Below, piece by piece: positions 1 to 9,051 of a stretch of 64,000 bases of DNA. Made by a program: the position numbers and the translations under genes. The notes under the pieces are model-generated. The model searched no databases. It was not told the origin of the DNA and saw only the letters and a list, made by a program, of their open reading frames with translations. Each line of letters opens with the position of its first letter. The stretch's first letter is position 1. Source of the stretch: Nostoc desertorum CM1-VF14 (GTDB taxonomy: Bacteria; Cyanobacteriota; Cyanobacteriia; Cyanobacteriales; Nostocaceae); NCBI GenBank assembly GCA_019359245.1, contig JAHHHR010000026.1, positions 1-64,000 on the forward strand, read 5' to 3'.

Positions 1-169
1 GAATAATATAATTGCAGTTTATCATTGTAAAATTTATAGTCAACAAAAACTTATGATTGACTGGGGCTGAACAACTAGTCAACCCTTGAAATTGCTTCTT
101 TCTGACTTTTTCAGCAAGCCCTAATTATATTAACAGAAGCTTAATTGGGAAATTGGCAGGCTTTAGGTA

Positions 170-1933
170 CTAGCTAATAGGTAATGTGAACCAGAAAGTT
201 GCCCCCGCATCCAATGTACTATTCACACCAATTTCGCCGCCATGAGCATTAATGATTTGCTTACATAAATATAAGCCCAATCCCAAACTTACAGAATTGC
301 GGATACTTGCACCCCGAAAGTAAAGGTCAAAAAGCCGATCGCTTTGTTGTTGACTAATGCCCACGCCGTTATCACTAACAGTACAATAAATCATCTCACC
401 CTCATGAGTAGCGTTAATTGTCAAGATCAAACCAGGGGCATTATGTTTCAGAGCATTGACAATTAAGTTAGAAAAAACTCGCCATAGTTGCGTAGCATCT
501 GCATTCACTAACGGCAAATCTGCGGATACCAGATTTATCAAGGTTGTTTGATTTTGCTCTAGTAACGGCTCTAAATCTGCGATCGCAGCTTCGACAACTG
601 TCAGTAATTGTACAGGTTGACGCTGCAAAACAATACCTTGGACTTCGCTGATATGAGTTTCCATCAACGAATTAATTAAATTAAGTTGGCGATCGCTACT
701 TTGAATCATCCGCTCTAAAATTGAGCGTGAAATCGAAATATTTTGCTCTGGACGTGCAAGCAAATTTCTCAGCACCATTAAAGTACCCAGCACTGGGTTG
801 CGTAAGTCGTGGGAAACTGCATGAAAAAATACTCGTAGTTCTTCTTCAGTTTGTTTGCGCTGGGTAATATCTTCAATCAATCCCTCATAATAAAGCAGTT
901 TTCCTTGTTCGTCACGCACTACGTAGGCTTTTTCCGAAATCCAGACAATACTCCCGTCTCGGCGATAAATTTGAGACTCAAACTCTGAAACGCTACCATA
1001 CTTTTCCATCAGGCGCACAAATTCTGCCCGGCGGTTCGGATCAACATACAATTGTTCAATAATAGTGGAATTTGCTGTCACCTCCTCGGCTAAAGAGTAG
1101 CCATAAATGCGTGCTAAAGCAGGATTTGCCGTAATGTAATGTCCATCGGGACTGCTTTGAAAAATACCTTCAACAGCATTTTCAAAAATGCTGCGATATT
1201 TAGTTTCTGCAACCTTGAGTTTTTGGTAGGCAGATTCTAGTTCTTGACGGGCATAAAATTCAGAACATTGCAGGCGATCGTACAGATAAACACCGATGTC
1301 ACATATAGCACAAAACCAAAAAATGTATAAAATTAACGTTACATTATATATTTCTGGGTGTTCGGGGATTAGTGTTTTTAGCCCAAACACCGTATTTATA
1401 CCAAAATAGTAAGCCAACACACCTACTTGAGATAGCAAGTGAAGAATCCAGTAGACTGGCATTAATATAGCTTGGCTTAAAAACAGCAACGACCAACCGA
1501 TGGTGTCAGGTAGGGCAAAACCTCTGATGGTTGCAAAGAACTGCGATGCTAGACTAATTGCCCAAGAAGACCCCAAAAATAATAAATCTGGATGATCGCG
1601 ACCTAATTTAGTTTTATGTAAGGCAAAGCAGATAAGTGTACTCAGGAGTACTGCAATATTGATTATAAGGCGTTGAGTTCTAAGTACTTCTGGCAGCTTT
1701 TCCAATTCTTTTAAATGGAAAAAGAAGCCGTAGATGTCTCGCAAAGTAAAAGACAACAAACAAATCAGCGCCAGCCATAGCCATAAACGCAATCTCTGCC
1801 ATAAAAAGCGGTTGCGCCAAGTTCTGTAAGAAGTACTGATTTCATCTGTTGTTGGTAGAGAAAATGCTTTTCTCCACCATCTTTGCACTTTTGTAAACGG
1901 AGTAGCCATTAGCATCCGAGCAACTTTGCCCAT
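170..1933 (-). CDS. Membrane-bound PAS sensor histidine kinase
   Basis: A 587-residue sensor kinase. About six hydrophobic segments fall between residues 50 and 220, forming a membrane sensor of no named family that I recognise. A PAS/PAC domain follows (about 245-360, ending in the usual DITQRKQ linker), then a HisKA domain with the phospho-acceptor His375 in SHDLRNP, and a complete HATPase domain: N-box NLIVNALKHN, G1 DNGVGIS, G2 LGLGLYL. There is no receiver or DNA-binding domain, so it must signal to a partner encoded elsewhere. The ATG at 1933 has no clear Shine-Dalgarno site; Met7 or Met9 are possible alternatives. It lies about 240 bases downstream of a second kinase on the same strand whose C-terminal half is clearly paralogous, so the pair probably arose by tandem duplication. 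Ligand unknown. Confidence 0.9.
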   Translation of the reverse strand: MGKVARMLMATPFTKVQRWWRKAFSLPTTDEISTSYRTWRNRFLWQRLRLWLWLALICLLSFTLRDIYGFFFHLKELEKLPEVLRTQRLIINIAVLLSTLICFALHKTKLGRDHPDLLFLGSSWAISLASQFFATIRGFALPDTIGWSLLFLSQAILMPVYWILHLLSQVGVLAYYFGINTVFGLKTLIPEHPEIYNVTLILYIFWFCAICDIGVYLYDRLQCSEFYARQELESAYQKLKVAETKYRSIFENAVEGIFQSSPDGHYITANPALARIYGYSLAEEVTANSTIIEQLYVDPNRRAEFVRLMEKYGSVSEFESQIYRRDGSIVWISEKAYVVRDEQGKLLYYEGLIEDITQRKQTEEELRVFFHAVSHDLRNPVLGTLMVLRNLLARPEQNISISRSILERMIQSSDRQLNLINSLMETHISEVQGIVLQRQPVQLLTVVEAAIADLEPLLEQNQTTLINLVSADLPLVNADATQLWRVFSNLIVNALKHNAPGLILTINATHEGEMIYCTVSDNGVGISQQQSDRLFDLYFRGASIRNSVSLGLGLYLCKQIINAHGGEIGVNSTLDAGATFWFTLPIS

Positions 1934-2176
1934 ACCTTGAGGGTGTTTCCCTAACTCAACATTGCTATAAATAACACCCTCTCATTTTTTGGTGATTTAT
2001 GGGCAATTTGTTGCGGATGAAGTTGCTAATGAAGAGGAAAGGGGGCAGGGAGCAAGGGGGAGAACCGAATAAATATAGCGGTTCTCATTTAGGTGCAGTA
2101 CAGTTTTGACCTCACTTCCATTCCCTCTCTTCTTAGGCTACGCCCGAAGCGTAGCTATGCTCTCAGTGATCGCTTG

Positions 2177-4744
2177 TTACCCTGCCTCTTTGGCTAGGGG
2201 TAATGTAAACCAGAAAGTTAACCCGCGCTTGCGGTTACTAATAACACCCATTTCGCCGCCATGTGCCTTAATAACTTTCCGACAAAGATACATTTTTAAG
2301 CCAATGCTTGTGGAACAACAGTCTTGCGGATCACGGACATGGAGATCGAAAAGGCGATCGCACTCTAGTTTGCTCATTACCACACCGTCATCTCGAATCT
2401 GAGCGCGAATCATTCCGTCTTCAACCGTGGCACTCAGAATAAAATGTAATCCTGGTGGATTATTTTGTAAGCTATGTGTTACTAAATTTACCAAAACTTT
2501 TTGCAACAGAGTCGCATCTGCCATGACTAATGGTAAATCCGCACAAACCAAGTTCTTTAAAGTCGCTTGATTTTGTGTCAGCATAGGTTCCAACTGGGCG
2601 GATGTTCCTTCCAGTAAGGTGCTAAGTTTCACAGGTTCACGTTTGATGTCAATACCCTGTTGCTCACAGGAATTAATTTCTAGCAATGAGTTAATCATCG
2701 TCAGTTGGCGATCATTGCCTTGAATCATCCGTTCGATAATCGAGCGAGATACTGGAATTGGGGATTGAGAAGAGGCAGAGGGGCAGGGGGCAGGGGGCAA
2801 GGGGGAGGATAGAAGATTACTTCTTTCCCCTCTGCTCCCTGCTCCCTGCTCCCTTGCTTCTCCTGCACTCCCCACTCCCTGATTTAACAAATTCTTTAAC
2901 ACCATCAAGTTACCCATCGCCGAAGTTCGTAAATCGTGGGCAACTGTGTGCAAAACAACATCTTTGACGCGATGTAGTTTTTCTACTTCTTGCATTTTCT
3001 GCTGCAATTGTGCTGTCCGTTCTTCTACTTGGCGTTCTAAAGTAGTGTTAAGTTCTGCTAGTTTTTGGTATATCTGGCTTTGTTGAATAGCGATCGCTAC
3101 TTGTTCTGACATCTGCTTTAACAAATCAATTTCTACTGGCTGCCAATGACGCGAACCTGAGCATTGATTGGCAATTAACGCCCCAAATAGTTCGTCACCT
3201 AGCATAATTGGTACAGCCAAAGTAGCCTTCGTTTGGAATTTTTCACAGTGCGCTTTTACTTTGGGAGATAATGACATTTGCGTTATATCTTCAACGACAC
3301 GCACAACATTATCTTTGAGCAAATTTCTTAATTCTTGTAAATAAGCTTCATCTTTAGTAGACCATCCTGAGACTGATGGATACTTCGGATCTACTGATTC
3401 GGCAAGAGTTCTGATTCCTAAATTGGTGTTGTTTAGACCAATAAAAACCCGATCTGCTTGCAGAAATTGCCTGACTTCAATCACCGTGGTTTGGAGAATT
3501 TCATCTAAGTTAAGGGAAGATCGAATTCGCACTAGTGTTTCTGCCAACAAGCGATCGCGTTGGGCACAAAGGCGTAATTGTGCTTCCACCTGCTTACTTT
3601 CTGTAATGTCGTGATGGACTGCTAAAAGCGAAGGGAGACCATCCAAATCAATGATTTCGGCTGAAAGCTGTGTTGTGATTATCTTGCCAGACTTTTGTCT
3701 AAATTCAAATTCCAGCTTGCGAACAACTCCTGTAGCTTGCAACTCCTGTAATAAATTCAAGCGATCGCGATCGTTTACCCAAAGATTAAGCTCAAAAGAA
3801 GTTTTACCAATCGCCTCATCTCGTTCATAACCTGAGAGTTTCACAAAACTGTCGTTAACTTCGATGAAGCGTCCTTCTTGCAGCGTACTGATGGTAATTG
3901 AATCGGGGCTACAACTAAAAGCTTTAGCAAATTTTTGAGCAAGATTTTGTAAGGTAACTTCTGCTTGCTTACGTTCTGTGATATCTCGGACAATTGCTAG
4001 TACCTCATCTTGACCGCTTGCTACCAACCGCGCCTCATAATCTTTAACTCCCCAAGGGGTTGGTAATTGATATTCGCAATTTTGCAAAGTTCCTGAATCT
4101 AAAGTTTTTGCGATCGCTTCCAGGCTAATCGCTGCAACATCACTAGGCAATAACTCATCCACATGCTTGCCAACTATTTCTTCTCTCGAAAGAGTGACAT
4201 TGGATCCCTCACTTTTCAAATCTAGATACTCGCCATCACGGCTGATGCGAAACATTAAATCGGGGATAGCATCCAAAATTGCTTTATAGCGCGCCTCACT
4301 CTCTTGCAATTTTTCTTCGGCTTGTTTTCGATCTGTAATATCCATGACCAAGCCATTCCAAAGAAAATCGCCGTTAGGTTGTAATTCTGGTTGCGAATTA
4401 GCTTGAATCCACTTAAGTTTGCCGCTAGGCGTGATGATCCGACCTTCCCAATGCCAAGGTGTAATATTTGTAATACAAACAGCTATAGATTCTGTAAAGG
4501 CTTTTATATCCTGTGGATGAATCAGTTTGTATAGCACCTTAAAGTCTGCCTGTACAACTTCTGGTTCTAATTCATATAAATATTCACAACCAGAACTAAC
4601 ATAAAGGACAAACACAGAACCATCCTGCTGTTGCAGAACTTGGAAAATTATTCCTGGTAAATTGACAGTAAGCTTTGAAAGCAAGTTAATAGTCTCTTGC
4701 TGGCAATTTGGTGTATACAGCGATTTTACAACGGTTTCATCCAC
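2177..4744 (-). CDS. Multi-PAS/GAF histidine kinase with degenerate ATPase domain
   Basis: Soluble kinase-like protein of about 855 residues. Three PAS/PAC units (PAC linkers DITDRKQ, DITERKQ, DITESKQ) are followed by a GAF domain, a short coiled coil, a HisKA domain with VAHDLRT and a HATPase-like domain. Compared with its neighbour at 170-1933, the ATPase motifs are damaged: the N-box reads NLVTHSLQNN with the metal-binding Asn replaced by His, G1 reads DDGVVMS instead of DNGVGIS, and G2 reads SIGLKMYL instead of LGLGLYL. It may bind ATP poorly or not at all. About 40 low-complexity residues encoded at roughly 2757-2882 interrupt the DHp helices in frame. The open frame extends to a TTG at 4897, but a GTG at 4744 preceded by AAGGA at good spacing is the better start. 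No in-frame ATG lies near the N-terminus. Confidence 0.82.
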   Translation of the reverse strand: MDETVVKSLYTPNCQQETINLLSKLTVNLPGIIFQVLQQQDGSVFVLYVSSGCEYLYELEPEVVQADFKVLYKLIHPQDIKAFTESIAVCITNITPWHWEGRIITPSGKLKWIQANSQPELQPNGDFLWNGLVMDITDRKQAEEKLQESEARYKAILDAIPDLMFRISRDGEYLDLKSEGSNVTLSREEIVGKHVDELLPSDVAAISLEAIAKTLDSGTLQNCEYQLPTPWGVKDYEARLVASGQDEVLAIVRDITERKQAEVTLQNLAQKFAKAFSCSPDSITISTLQEGRFIEVNDSFVKLSGYERDEAIGKTSFELNLWVNDRDRLNLLQELQATGVVRKLEFEFRQKSGKIITTQLSAEIIDLDGLPSLLAVHHDITESKQVEAQLRLCAQRDRLLAETLVRIRSSLNLDEILQTTVIEVRQFLQADRVFIGLNNTNLGIRTLAESVDPKYPSVSGWSTKDEAYLQELRNLLKDNVVRVVEDITQMSLSPKVKAHCEKFQTKATLAVPIMLGDELFGALIANQCSGSRHWQPVEIDLLKQMSEQVAIAIQQSQIYQKLAELNTTLERQVEERTAQLQQKMQEVEKLHRVKDVVLHTVAHDLRTSAMGNLMVLKNLLNQGVGSAGEAREQGAGSRGERSNLLSSPLPPAPCPSASSQSPIPVSRSIIERMIQGNDRQLTMINSLLEINSCEQQGIDIKREPVKLSTLLEGTSAQLEPMLTQNQATLKNLVCADLPLVMADATLLQKVLVNLVTHSLQNNPPGLHFILSATVEDGMIRAQIRDDGVVMSKLECDRLFDLHVRDPQDCCSTSIGLKMYLCRKVIKAHGGEMGVISNRKRGLTFWFTLPLAKEAG

Positions 4745-4951
4745 TCTGTGATCCTTAGATAGACAAGCAATTGATGTACAATTAAAAGCCAGAATAACCA
4801 ATTTAACAGTTTTGATTCTGTGAGCATAATTGCTAACAGAATTGAAACTGCACCTTCTTTCAGAGTAGTTCCTGATGAGGCGATCGCATTCACCCAATCG
4901 GGTGAACGATTTGCCAGGGGGAGAATCATTTCAGGAGTGCTGAGTTATATT

Positions 4952-5113
4952 ATTAGGACTTACGGACGGGTAACGGAAAACGTAGACGCTTCTCTACGAG
5001 ACGCTACGCGTAGCTTGCTTCCACGAAGTGGTACGGCTTGCCACCGGCTACCACAGAGGGCGCAGAGGTCACGGTGGAATAGAGTTTTAGAGGGTTTTTG
5101 CGTAAGTCCTAAT
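4952..5113. mobile_element. MITE-like element with perfect 13-bp terminal inverted repeats
   Basis: ATTAGGACTTACG at 4952-4964 is matched exactly by its reverse complement at 5101-5113. The 162-base interior contains Nostoc-type repeats (gacgctacgcg, accacagaggg) and has no coding capacity that I trust. The size, the terminal inverted repeats and the absence of a transposase fit a non-autonomous miniature element. I could not identify a convincing target-site duplication. The long plus-strand frame that runs through it looks accidental. Confidence 0.7.
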
Positions 5114-5349
5114 TATGTCCGGGTAATTAGTTATGATTCCATAGTCATTGCAGCCTACACGCCAGATACTCCACTTAGCGTCTCCCCAAATTCCATTCGT
5201 GAGAGGCTAACGCCTGCCGTAGGATGCTCAAAGGGCTGTAGAAAGAAGTTGCAGTCCAAGCTTTTGATAATTGCAACCCGCAGATCCCTGACAACTTTAA
5301 CTTGACAGAATACTAGAATAGAGATATCGCTTCCACTCAAACTGATAAC
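5114..5349. other. Intergenic leader upstream of the Uma2 gene
   Basis: About 235 bases between the MITE-like element and the Uma2 gene. It holds the stretch ccattcgtgagaggctaa, related to ccattcgtgagaggttaa near 9603, so this is probably another dispersed short repeat. I see no strong promoter or terminator. Confidence 0.3.
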
Positions 5350-5937
5350 ATGAATACTATTACTGTCAGTTTACCTCCTACCCTCGAATTAAATATCGAC
5401 TTGACTGACGAGCAATTTTTTCAGCTTTGCCAAAATAATCGAGATTTAAAGTTTGAGCGGACAGCTTCAGGGGAATTAATTATTATGCCACCTACGGGGA
5501 GTAGTACTAGTGACCGTAATGCAGATTTAACTTACCAATTAAGAGCTTGGAGTCGTCAAAATAAGCTAGGTAAATCTTTTGACTCTTCTGGTGGTTTCAA
5601 ACTTCCCAATGGTGCAGAGCGTTCTCCAGATGCTTCCTGGGTGAAAATGGAACGGTGGAATGCTTTAAGTGAAGCAGAAAAAGAAAGATTTGCTCCTTTG
5701 TGTCCCGATTTTGTAGTTGAGTTAATGTCTCCAAGTGATTCCTTAGAAAAAACGCGAGCCAAAATGAGGGAATACATGGAGAATGGCGCAAGATTAGGAT
5801 GGTTAATTAATAGAGGACAGCAACAGGTAGAAATTTACAGTCCCAGTCGAGAAGTTGAGATTTTACAAAATCCTAAAACTCTATCGGGAGAAGATATTTT
5901 GCCAGGATTTGTTTTAGATTTGGCAGAGATTTGGTGA
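5350..5937 (+). CDS. Uma2-family (DUF820) PD-(D/E)XK nuclease-like protein
   Basis: The 195-residue length and motif order match the Uma2 family, which is greatly expanded in cyanobacteria. Visible landmarks are the N-terminal TDEQFFQLCQNN, the SSGGFKLPNGAERSPDASWV segment carrying the first acidic active-site residue, PDFVVELMSPSD with the E-x-x-(S/D) part of the core, and LGWLIN followed by the VEIY strand. The fold is that of restriction-type endonucleases, but the cellular role of the family is not established, and many copies lie near mobile DNA. The MITE-like element immediately upstream fits that pattern. The ATG at 5350 gives the expected N-terminus. It is monocistronic. Confidence 0.9.
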   Translation: MNTITVSLPPTLELNIDLTDEQFFQLCQNNRDLKFERTASGELIIMPPTGSSTSDRNADLTYQLRAWSRQNKLGKSFDSSGGFKLPNGAERSPDASWVKMERWNALSEAEKERFAPLCPDFVVELMSPSDSLEKTRAKMREYMENGARLGWLINRGQQQVEIYSPSREVEILQNPKTLSGEDILPGFVLDLAEIW

Positions 5938-5955
5938 GTAATTGCCTACCCTTAA

Positions 5956-6141
5956 TCATTCATGATAGGCAAGATAATCGACAAATTTTACGATGGCTTG
6001 TTGCCAAAACTTTTCTAAATCAGCCTCTTCGTTGCCAATTAAATCTATTAGTAGCTGTTCAGCATTGGAATTAGCTTCAAACTGGGTACGGATTTTCTCA
6101 ATTGACCAATAAACTACCGCATTAGCTGCATAGTCAAGCAT
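5956..6141 (-). CDS. Small hypothetical protein
   Basis: A 61-residue acidic, mostly helical frame starting MLDYAANAVVYWSIEK and ending AIVKFVDYLAYHE. I recognise no domain. Its composition is protein-like, with few Cys, a Trp/Tyr content normal for a folded helix bundle, and no repeats. It lies antisense to and just beyond the Uma2 gene, in the gap before ada. It could be a small stand-alone protein or a remnant. Evidence is limited to composition and position. Confidence 0.4.
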   Translation of the reverse strand: MLDYAANAVVYWSIEKIRTQFEANSNAEQLLIDLIGNEEADLEKFWQQAIVKFVDYLAYHE

Positions 6142-6290
6142 CTGACCAAACTGAGATAATCAACTTTGATCGCAACAATCAGGTAGAAAGTAGTTTATAG
6201 ATACATTTAATCTAGTTTTACTTAAAGACAGAAACTAATAATAGATATTCTAAAGTAGGGATACTTTGTAATATATCCAAGGAGATATAA

Positions 6291-7376
6291 ATGCAATTAC
6301 AACAGATATCAGTTTTAGAAGAAACTTTTTGGGAAGCAGTTCTGAGCCGAGATCCTACAATTGACGGCAAGCTTTTCTACGGTGTTCGCTCTACAGGCAT
6401 TTATTGTCGACCGATTTGCCCTAGTCGCAGACCAAACCGCAATCAAGTTTGTTTTTTCCAGTCGGTACAAGAGGCTGAAATTGCAGGTTTTCGAGCTTGT
6501 AAGCGCTGCCAACCACAACTTGAAACAGTTCCAAATACAGCCAAAGCGAAAGTCTTAGCTGTATGTCGATACATTGAAGCACAAGGCGATCGCATCCCAA
6601 CCCTCTCGGAATTATGTTCTCACGTTAGAATGAGTCCCAGCTATCTGCAAAGAATATTTAAGCAAATAATTGGCGTATCTCCCTTTCAATATGCAGATGC
6701 GCTGCGTAGCCAACGATTGAAACAGCGTCTCCAAGAAGGAGAGGAAATTGCCCATGCACTTTACGACACAGGGTATGGTTCAAGTAGTCAACTCTATGAG
6801 AAAGCACCTAAGCAACTGGGAATGACACCAAAAACTTACCAGCAAGCCGGAAAGGCAATAAATATTGTCTATGCGATCGCTCCATGTCCACTAGGATATT
6901 TGCTTGTAGCAACAACAGAGAAGGGTATCTGCGCCGTTAAACTAGGTGATAAAGCAAACAAGCTTGAACATATTTTGAACCAAGAATTTCACCAAGCGCA
7001 GATCGTGCGTGATGACCACACACACAAGGAATGGATACAAGCAATCCTCAACTTGATTGCGGGAGATGAAACACATCTCGATTTACCACTTGATGTTCGC
7101 GGGACAGCATTTCAGAAACAGGTTTGGCAAGCATTACAAAAAATTCCCTATGGCAAAACTTGCACATACACTGAGATTGCTCGTGATATTGCCAAACCTC
7201 TAGCAGTCCGCGCGGTGGGTAATGCTTGTGGAGCTAATCCGATCGCGGTGATTGTACCGTGTCATCGGGTGCTACGGAGTGATGGCAGTGTGGGTGGTTA
7301 TCGCTGGGGAATTGAACGCAAACAAAAACTGCTTATACAAGAATCGAAATTTCTCAAAGATGACTCAAACACCTGA
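6291..7376 (+). CDS. ada: Ada: adaptive-response regulator and O6-methylguanine-DNA methyltransferase
   Basis: A full three-part Ada of 361 residues. The N-terminal domain carries the four zinc/methyl-acceptor cysteines at C39, C43, C70 and C73, the same spacing as in E. coli Ada (C38, C42, C69, C72). An AraC-type helix-turn-helix follows (about 85-185). The C-terminal methyltransferase carries the acceptor C324 in PCHRV. In the known family, the protein removes methyl groups from phosphotriesters and O6-methylguanine and, once methylated, activates repair genes. A strong AAGGAG site precedes the ATG. Its 3' end overlaps the next gene, a 3-methyladenine glycosylase, by 17 bases, so the two form a compact alkylation-repair operon probably autoregulated by Ada. 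Confidence 0.95.
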   Translation: MQLQQISVLEETFWEAVLSRDPTIDGKLFYGVRSTGIYCRPICPSRRPNRNQVCFFQSVQEAEIAGFRACKRCQPQLETVPNTAKAKVLAVCRYIEAQGDRIPTLSELCSHVRMSPSYLQRIFKQIIGVSPFQYADALRSQRLKQRLQEGEEIAHALYDTGYGSSSQLYEKAPKQLGMTPKTYQQAGKAINIVYAIAPCPLGYLLVATTEKGICAVKLGDKANKLEHILNQEFHQAQIVRDDHTHKEWIQAILNLIAGDETHLDLPLDVRGTAFQKQVWQALQKIPYGKTCTYTEIARDIAKPLAVRAVGNACGANPIAVIVPCHRVLRSDGSVGGYRWGIERKQKLLIQESKFLKDDSNT

Positions 7377-8016
7377 ACTAGAATCGCTGACTGAAGAAAG
7401 TCTTACCCGTGGTTTAATGGTGCTGGCCAATCTTGATAGCGATTTGGCTCGGATTTTAGATACACTGGGGCCTCCACCTATATGGAAAAGAGAACCGGGC
7501 TTTGCAACGCTGTTGTGTATAATTCTGGAACAGCAAGTTTCCGTAGCGGCTGCAAGGGCTGTATTTAAACGTCTATGTGGGGTTGTTGTAACTCTAACGC
7601 CAGAAAACTTTCTGTTATTGGATGATGTTCAATTGAGAGGAATTGGATTCAGTCGGCAAAAGATTATATACTGCCGTGGGTTGGCGAATGCGATCGCAAC
7701 TGATCAGCTTGACCTAACCAAGCTAGAAGCAATGGACGAAACTACTATTAGAACTGAGCTAAAGCGTCTCAAAGGTATAGGAGACTGGACAGTTGATATT
7801 TATTTACTAATGGCGCTGCAACGTCCTGATGTCTTTCCTAAAGGTGATTTAGCGATCGCGATCGCTTTACAAAAACTCAAAGGATTAGCGACGCGTCCAA
7901 CACCAGTTCAACTAGAAGCAATGACACAGCACTGGCGACCGTGGCGTGCAGTTGGTGCAAGACTTCTATGGCACTACTATTTGAGTAATGCCAATAGTAA
8001 TATCATGCCTGCCTAA
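7360..8016 (+). CDS. DNA-3-methyladenine glycosylase II-like (HhH-GPD, AlkA type)
   Basis: A 218-residue HhH-GPD glycosylase. The helix-hairpin-helix LKGIGDWTVD is followed by the catalytic aspartate region PKGDLAI. It lacks the N-terminal TBP-like domain of E. coli AlkA, so it resembles the shorter AlkA/Mag-type enzymes that excise N-alkylated purines. The frame is open further upstream to 7252, but those residues are read out of frame inside ada. The ATG at 7360 starts the protein MTQTPELESL and overlaps the ada stop. Overlap and shared function argue for co-transcription and coupled translation with ada. Confidence 0.9.
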   Translation: MTQTPELESLTEESLTRGLMVLANLDSDLARILDTLGPPPIWKREPGFATLLCIILEQQVSVAAARAVFKRLCGVVVTLTPENFLLLDDVQLRGIGFSRQKIIYCRGLANAIATDQLDLTKLEAMDETTIRTELKRLKGIGDWTVDIYLLMALQRPDVFPKGDLAIAIALQKLKGLATRPTPVQLEAMTQHWRPWRAVGARLLWHYYLSNANSNIMPA

Positions 8017-8033
8017 TTACCCATAATAAAAGA

Positions 8034-8095
8034 ACCCCGCCCTCAACCCCTCCCCGCAAGCGGGGAGGGGAGACAGAGCGTAGCTTTGGCGGGGT
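8034..8095. terminator. Nested GC-rich hairpin between convergent genes
   Basis: The inner stem CCCCTCCCCG/CGGGGAGGGG (8047-8056 with 8061-8070, 4-base loop) is a perfect 10-bp hairpin. An outer pair, accccgcc (8034-8041) with ggcggggt (8088-8095), encloses it. It lies between the glycosylase stop and the end of dapF on the other strand. It may act as a bidirectional terminator or simply be a dispersed palindromic repeat; there is no clean T-tract. Confidence 0.5.
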
Positions 8096-8142
8096 GGGGT
8101 TTCGAGTATTATGCTTAATTGCCCGGACGTAATATAAGCCGG

Positions 8143-8982
8143 TTACAGCTTTCCAGTGAATACTCGTTCAGCCGGGCCTGTCATGTAAACCCGTTGGTCG
8201 ATTTCTGACCATTCAATCTGCAAAGGGCCACCAGGTAATTCTATTGTGGCAGTGCGATCGCATTTCTCTGTTAACACTCCAGCTACCAAGGAAGCACAAG
8301 CACCAGTACCGCAAGCTAATGTAATCCCAGCACCCCGTTCCCATACCCGCATTTTCAAATAGTCACGACGTACCACTTGAATAAATTCGGTATTTATGCG
8401 TTGGGGGAAAACTGGGTGATGCTCAAATTTAGGGCCGATGGTTTCTAGCTCAATTGCTGCGACATCTTCCACAAAGGTAATGCAGTGGGGATTTCCCATA
8501 TTTACACAGGTGACATCCCAAGTTTTCCCCGCCACTTCTAACGGCTGAGAAATTACTTTTTCTTGATTGGGTGTAAGAGTAGTGGGAATTTCGCTAGCGA
8601 GTAACCTGGGTAAACCCATGTCTACTTTAACTAGACCATTAGATATGAGTTGGGGAGTCATTACACCACCCAAAGTATGAATGCGATATGAGTCTTTATT
8701 TCGGGATTCACCTTCTAAATCAGCCAAAAAGCCAGCTAAACAGCGAATGCCATTGCCACACATTTCTGGTTCCGAACCATCGGAATTAAAAATTCGCATG
8801 GTGTAATCAGTACCATTTTCTCCAGGTAGGGCAAAAATTACACCATCAGCACCGATACCAAAATGGCGATCGCACAACTTGATGGCTTGCTCTGGAGTCA
8901 CTACAGGCACTGATGATGAGCGATTGTCAATCAGAATAAAGTCGTTGCCTAGACCATGATACTTAGTAAATTCGATTGCCAT
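8143..8982 (-). CDS. dapF: Diaminopimelate epimerase
   Basis: A 279-residue DapF that interconverts LL- and meso-diaminopimelate for lysine and peptidoglycan synthesis. Both catalytic cysteines are visible, in EMCGNGIRC and LACGTGACAS. The start MAIEFTKYHGLGNDFILIDN is the canonical family N-terminus. It is divergently arranged with hfq, whose ATG lies 70 bases away, so the two share a short promoter region. The cell wall connection fits murJ further along, but there is no operon link. Confidence 0.96.
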   Translation of the reverse strand: MAIEFTKYHGLGNDFILIDNRSSSVPVVTPEQAIKLCDRHFGIGADGVIFALPGENGTDYTMRIFNSDGSEPEMCGNGIRCLAGFLADLEGESRNKDSYRIHTLGGVMTPQLISNGLVKVDMGLPRLLASEIPTTLTPNQEKVISQPLEVAGKTWDVTCVNMGNPHCITFVEDVAAIELETIGPKFEHHPVFPQRINTEFIQVVRRDYLKMRVWERGAGITLACGTGACASLVAGVLTEKCDRTATIELPGGPLQIEWSEIDQRVYMTGPAERVFTGKL

Positions 8983-9051
8983 TTCTTCAAGGATGAATTA
9001 TCAAGGATTAGTTACTCTTTATTTTGCCTTGTAGGTTCATCTTTACTAAAA

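Noticed and set aside
4820..5305. 161-codon plus-strand frame
   Set aside because: It runs from the end of the kinase gene's opposite strand through the MITE-like element and has no domain; it is repeat sequence read as protein.
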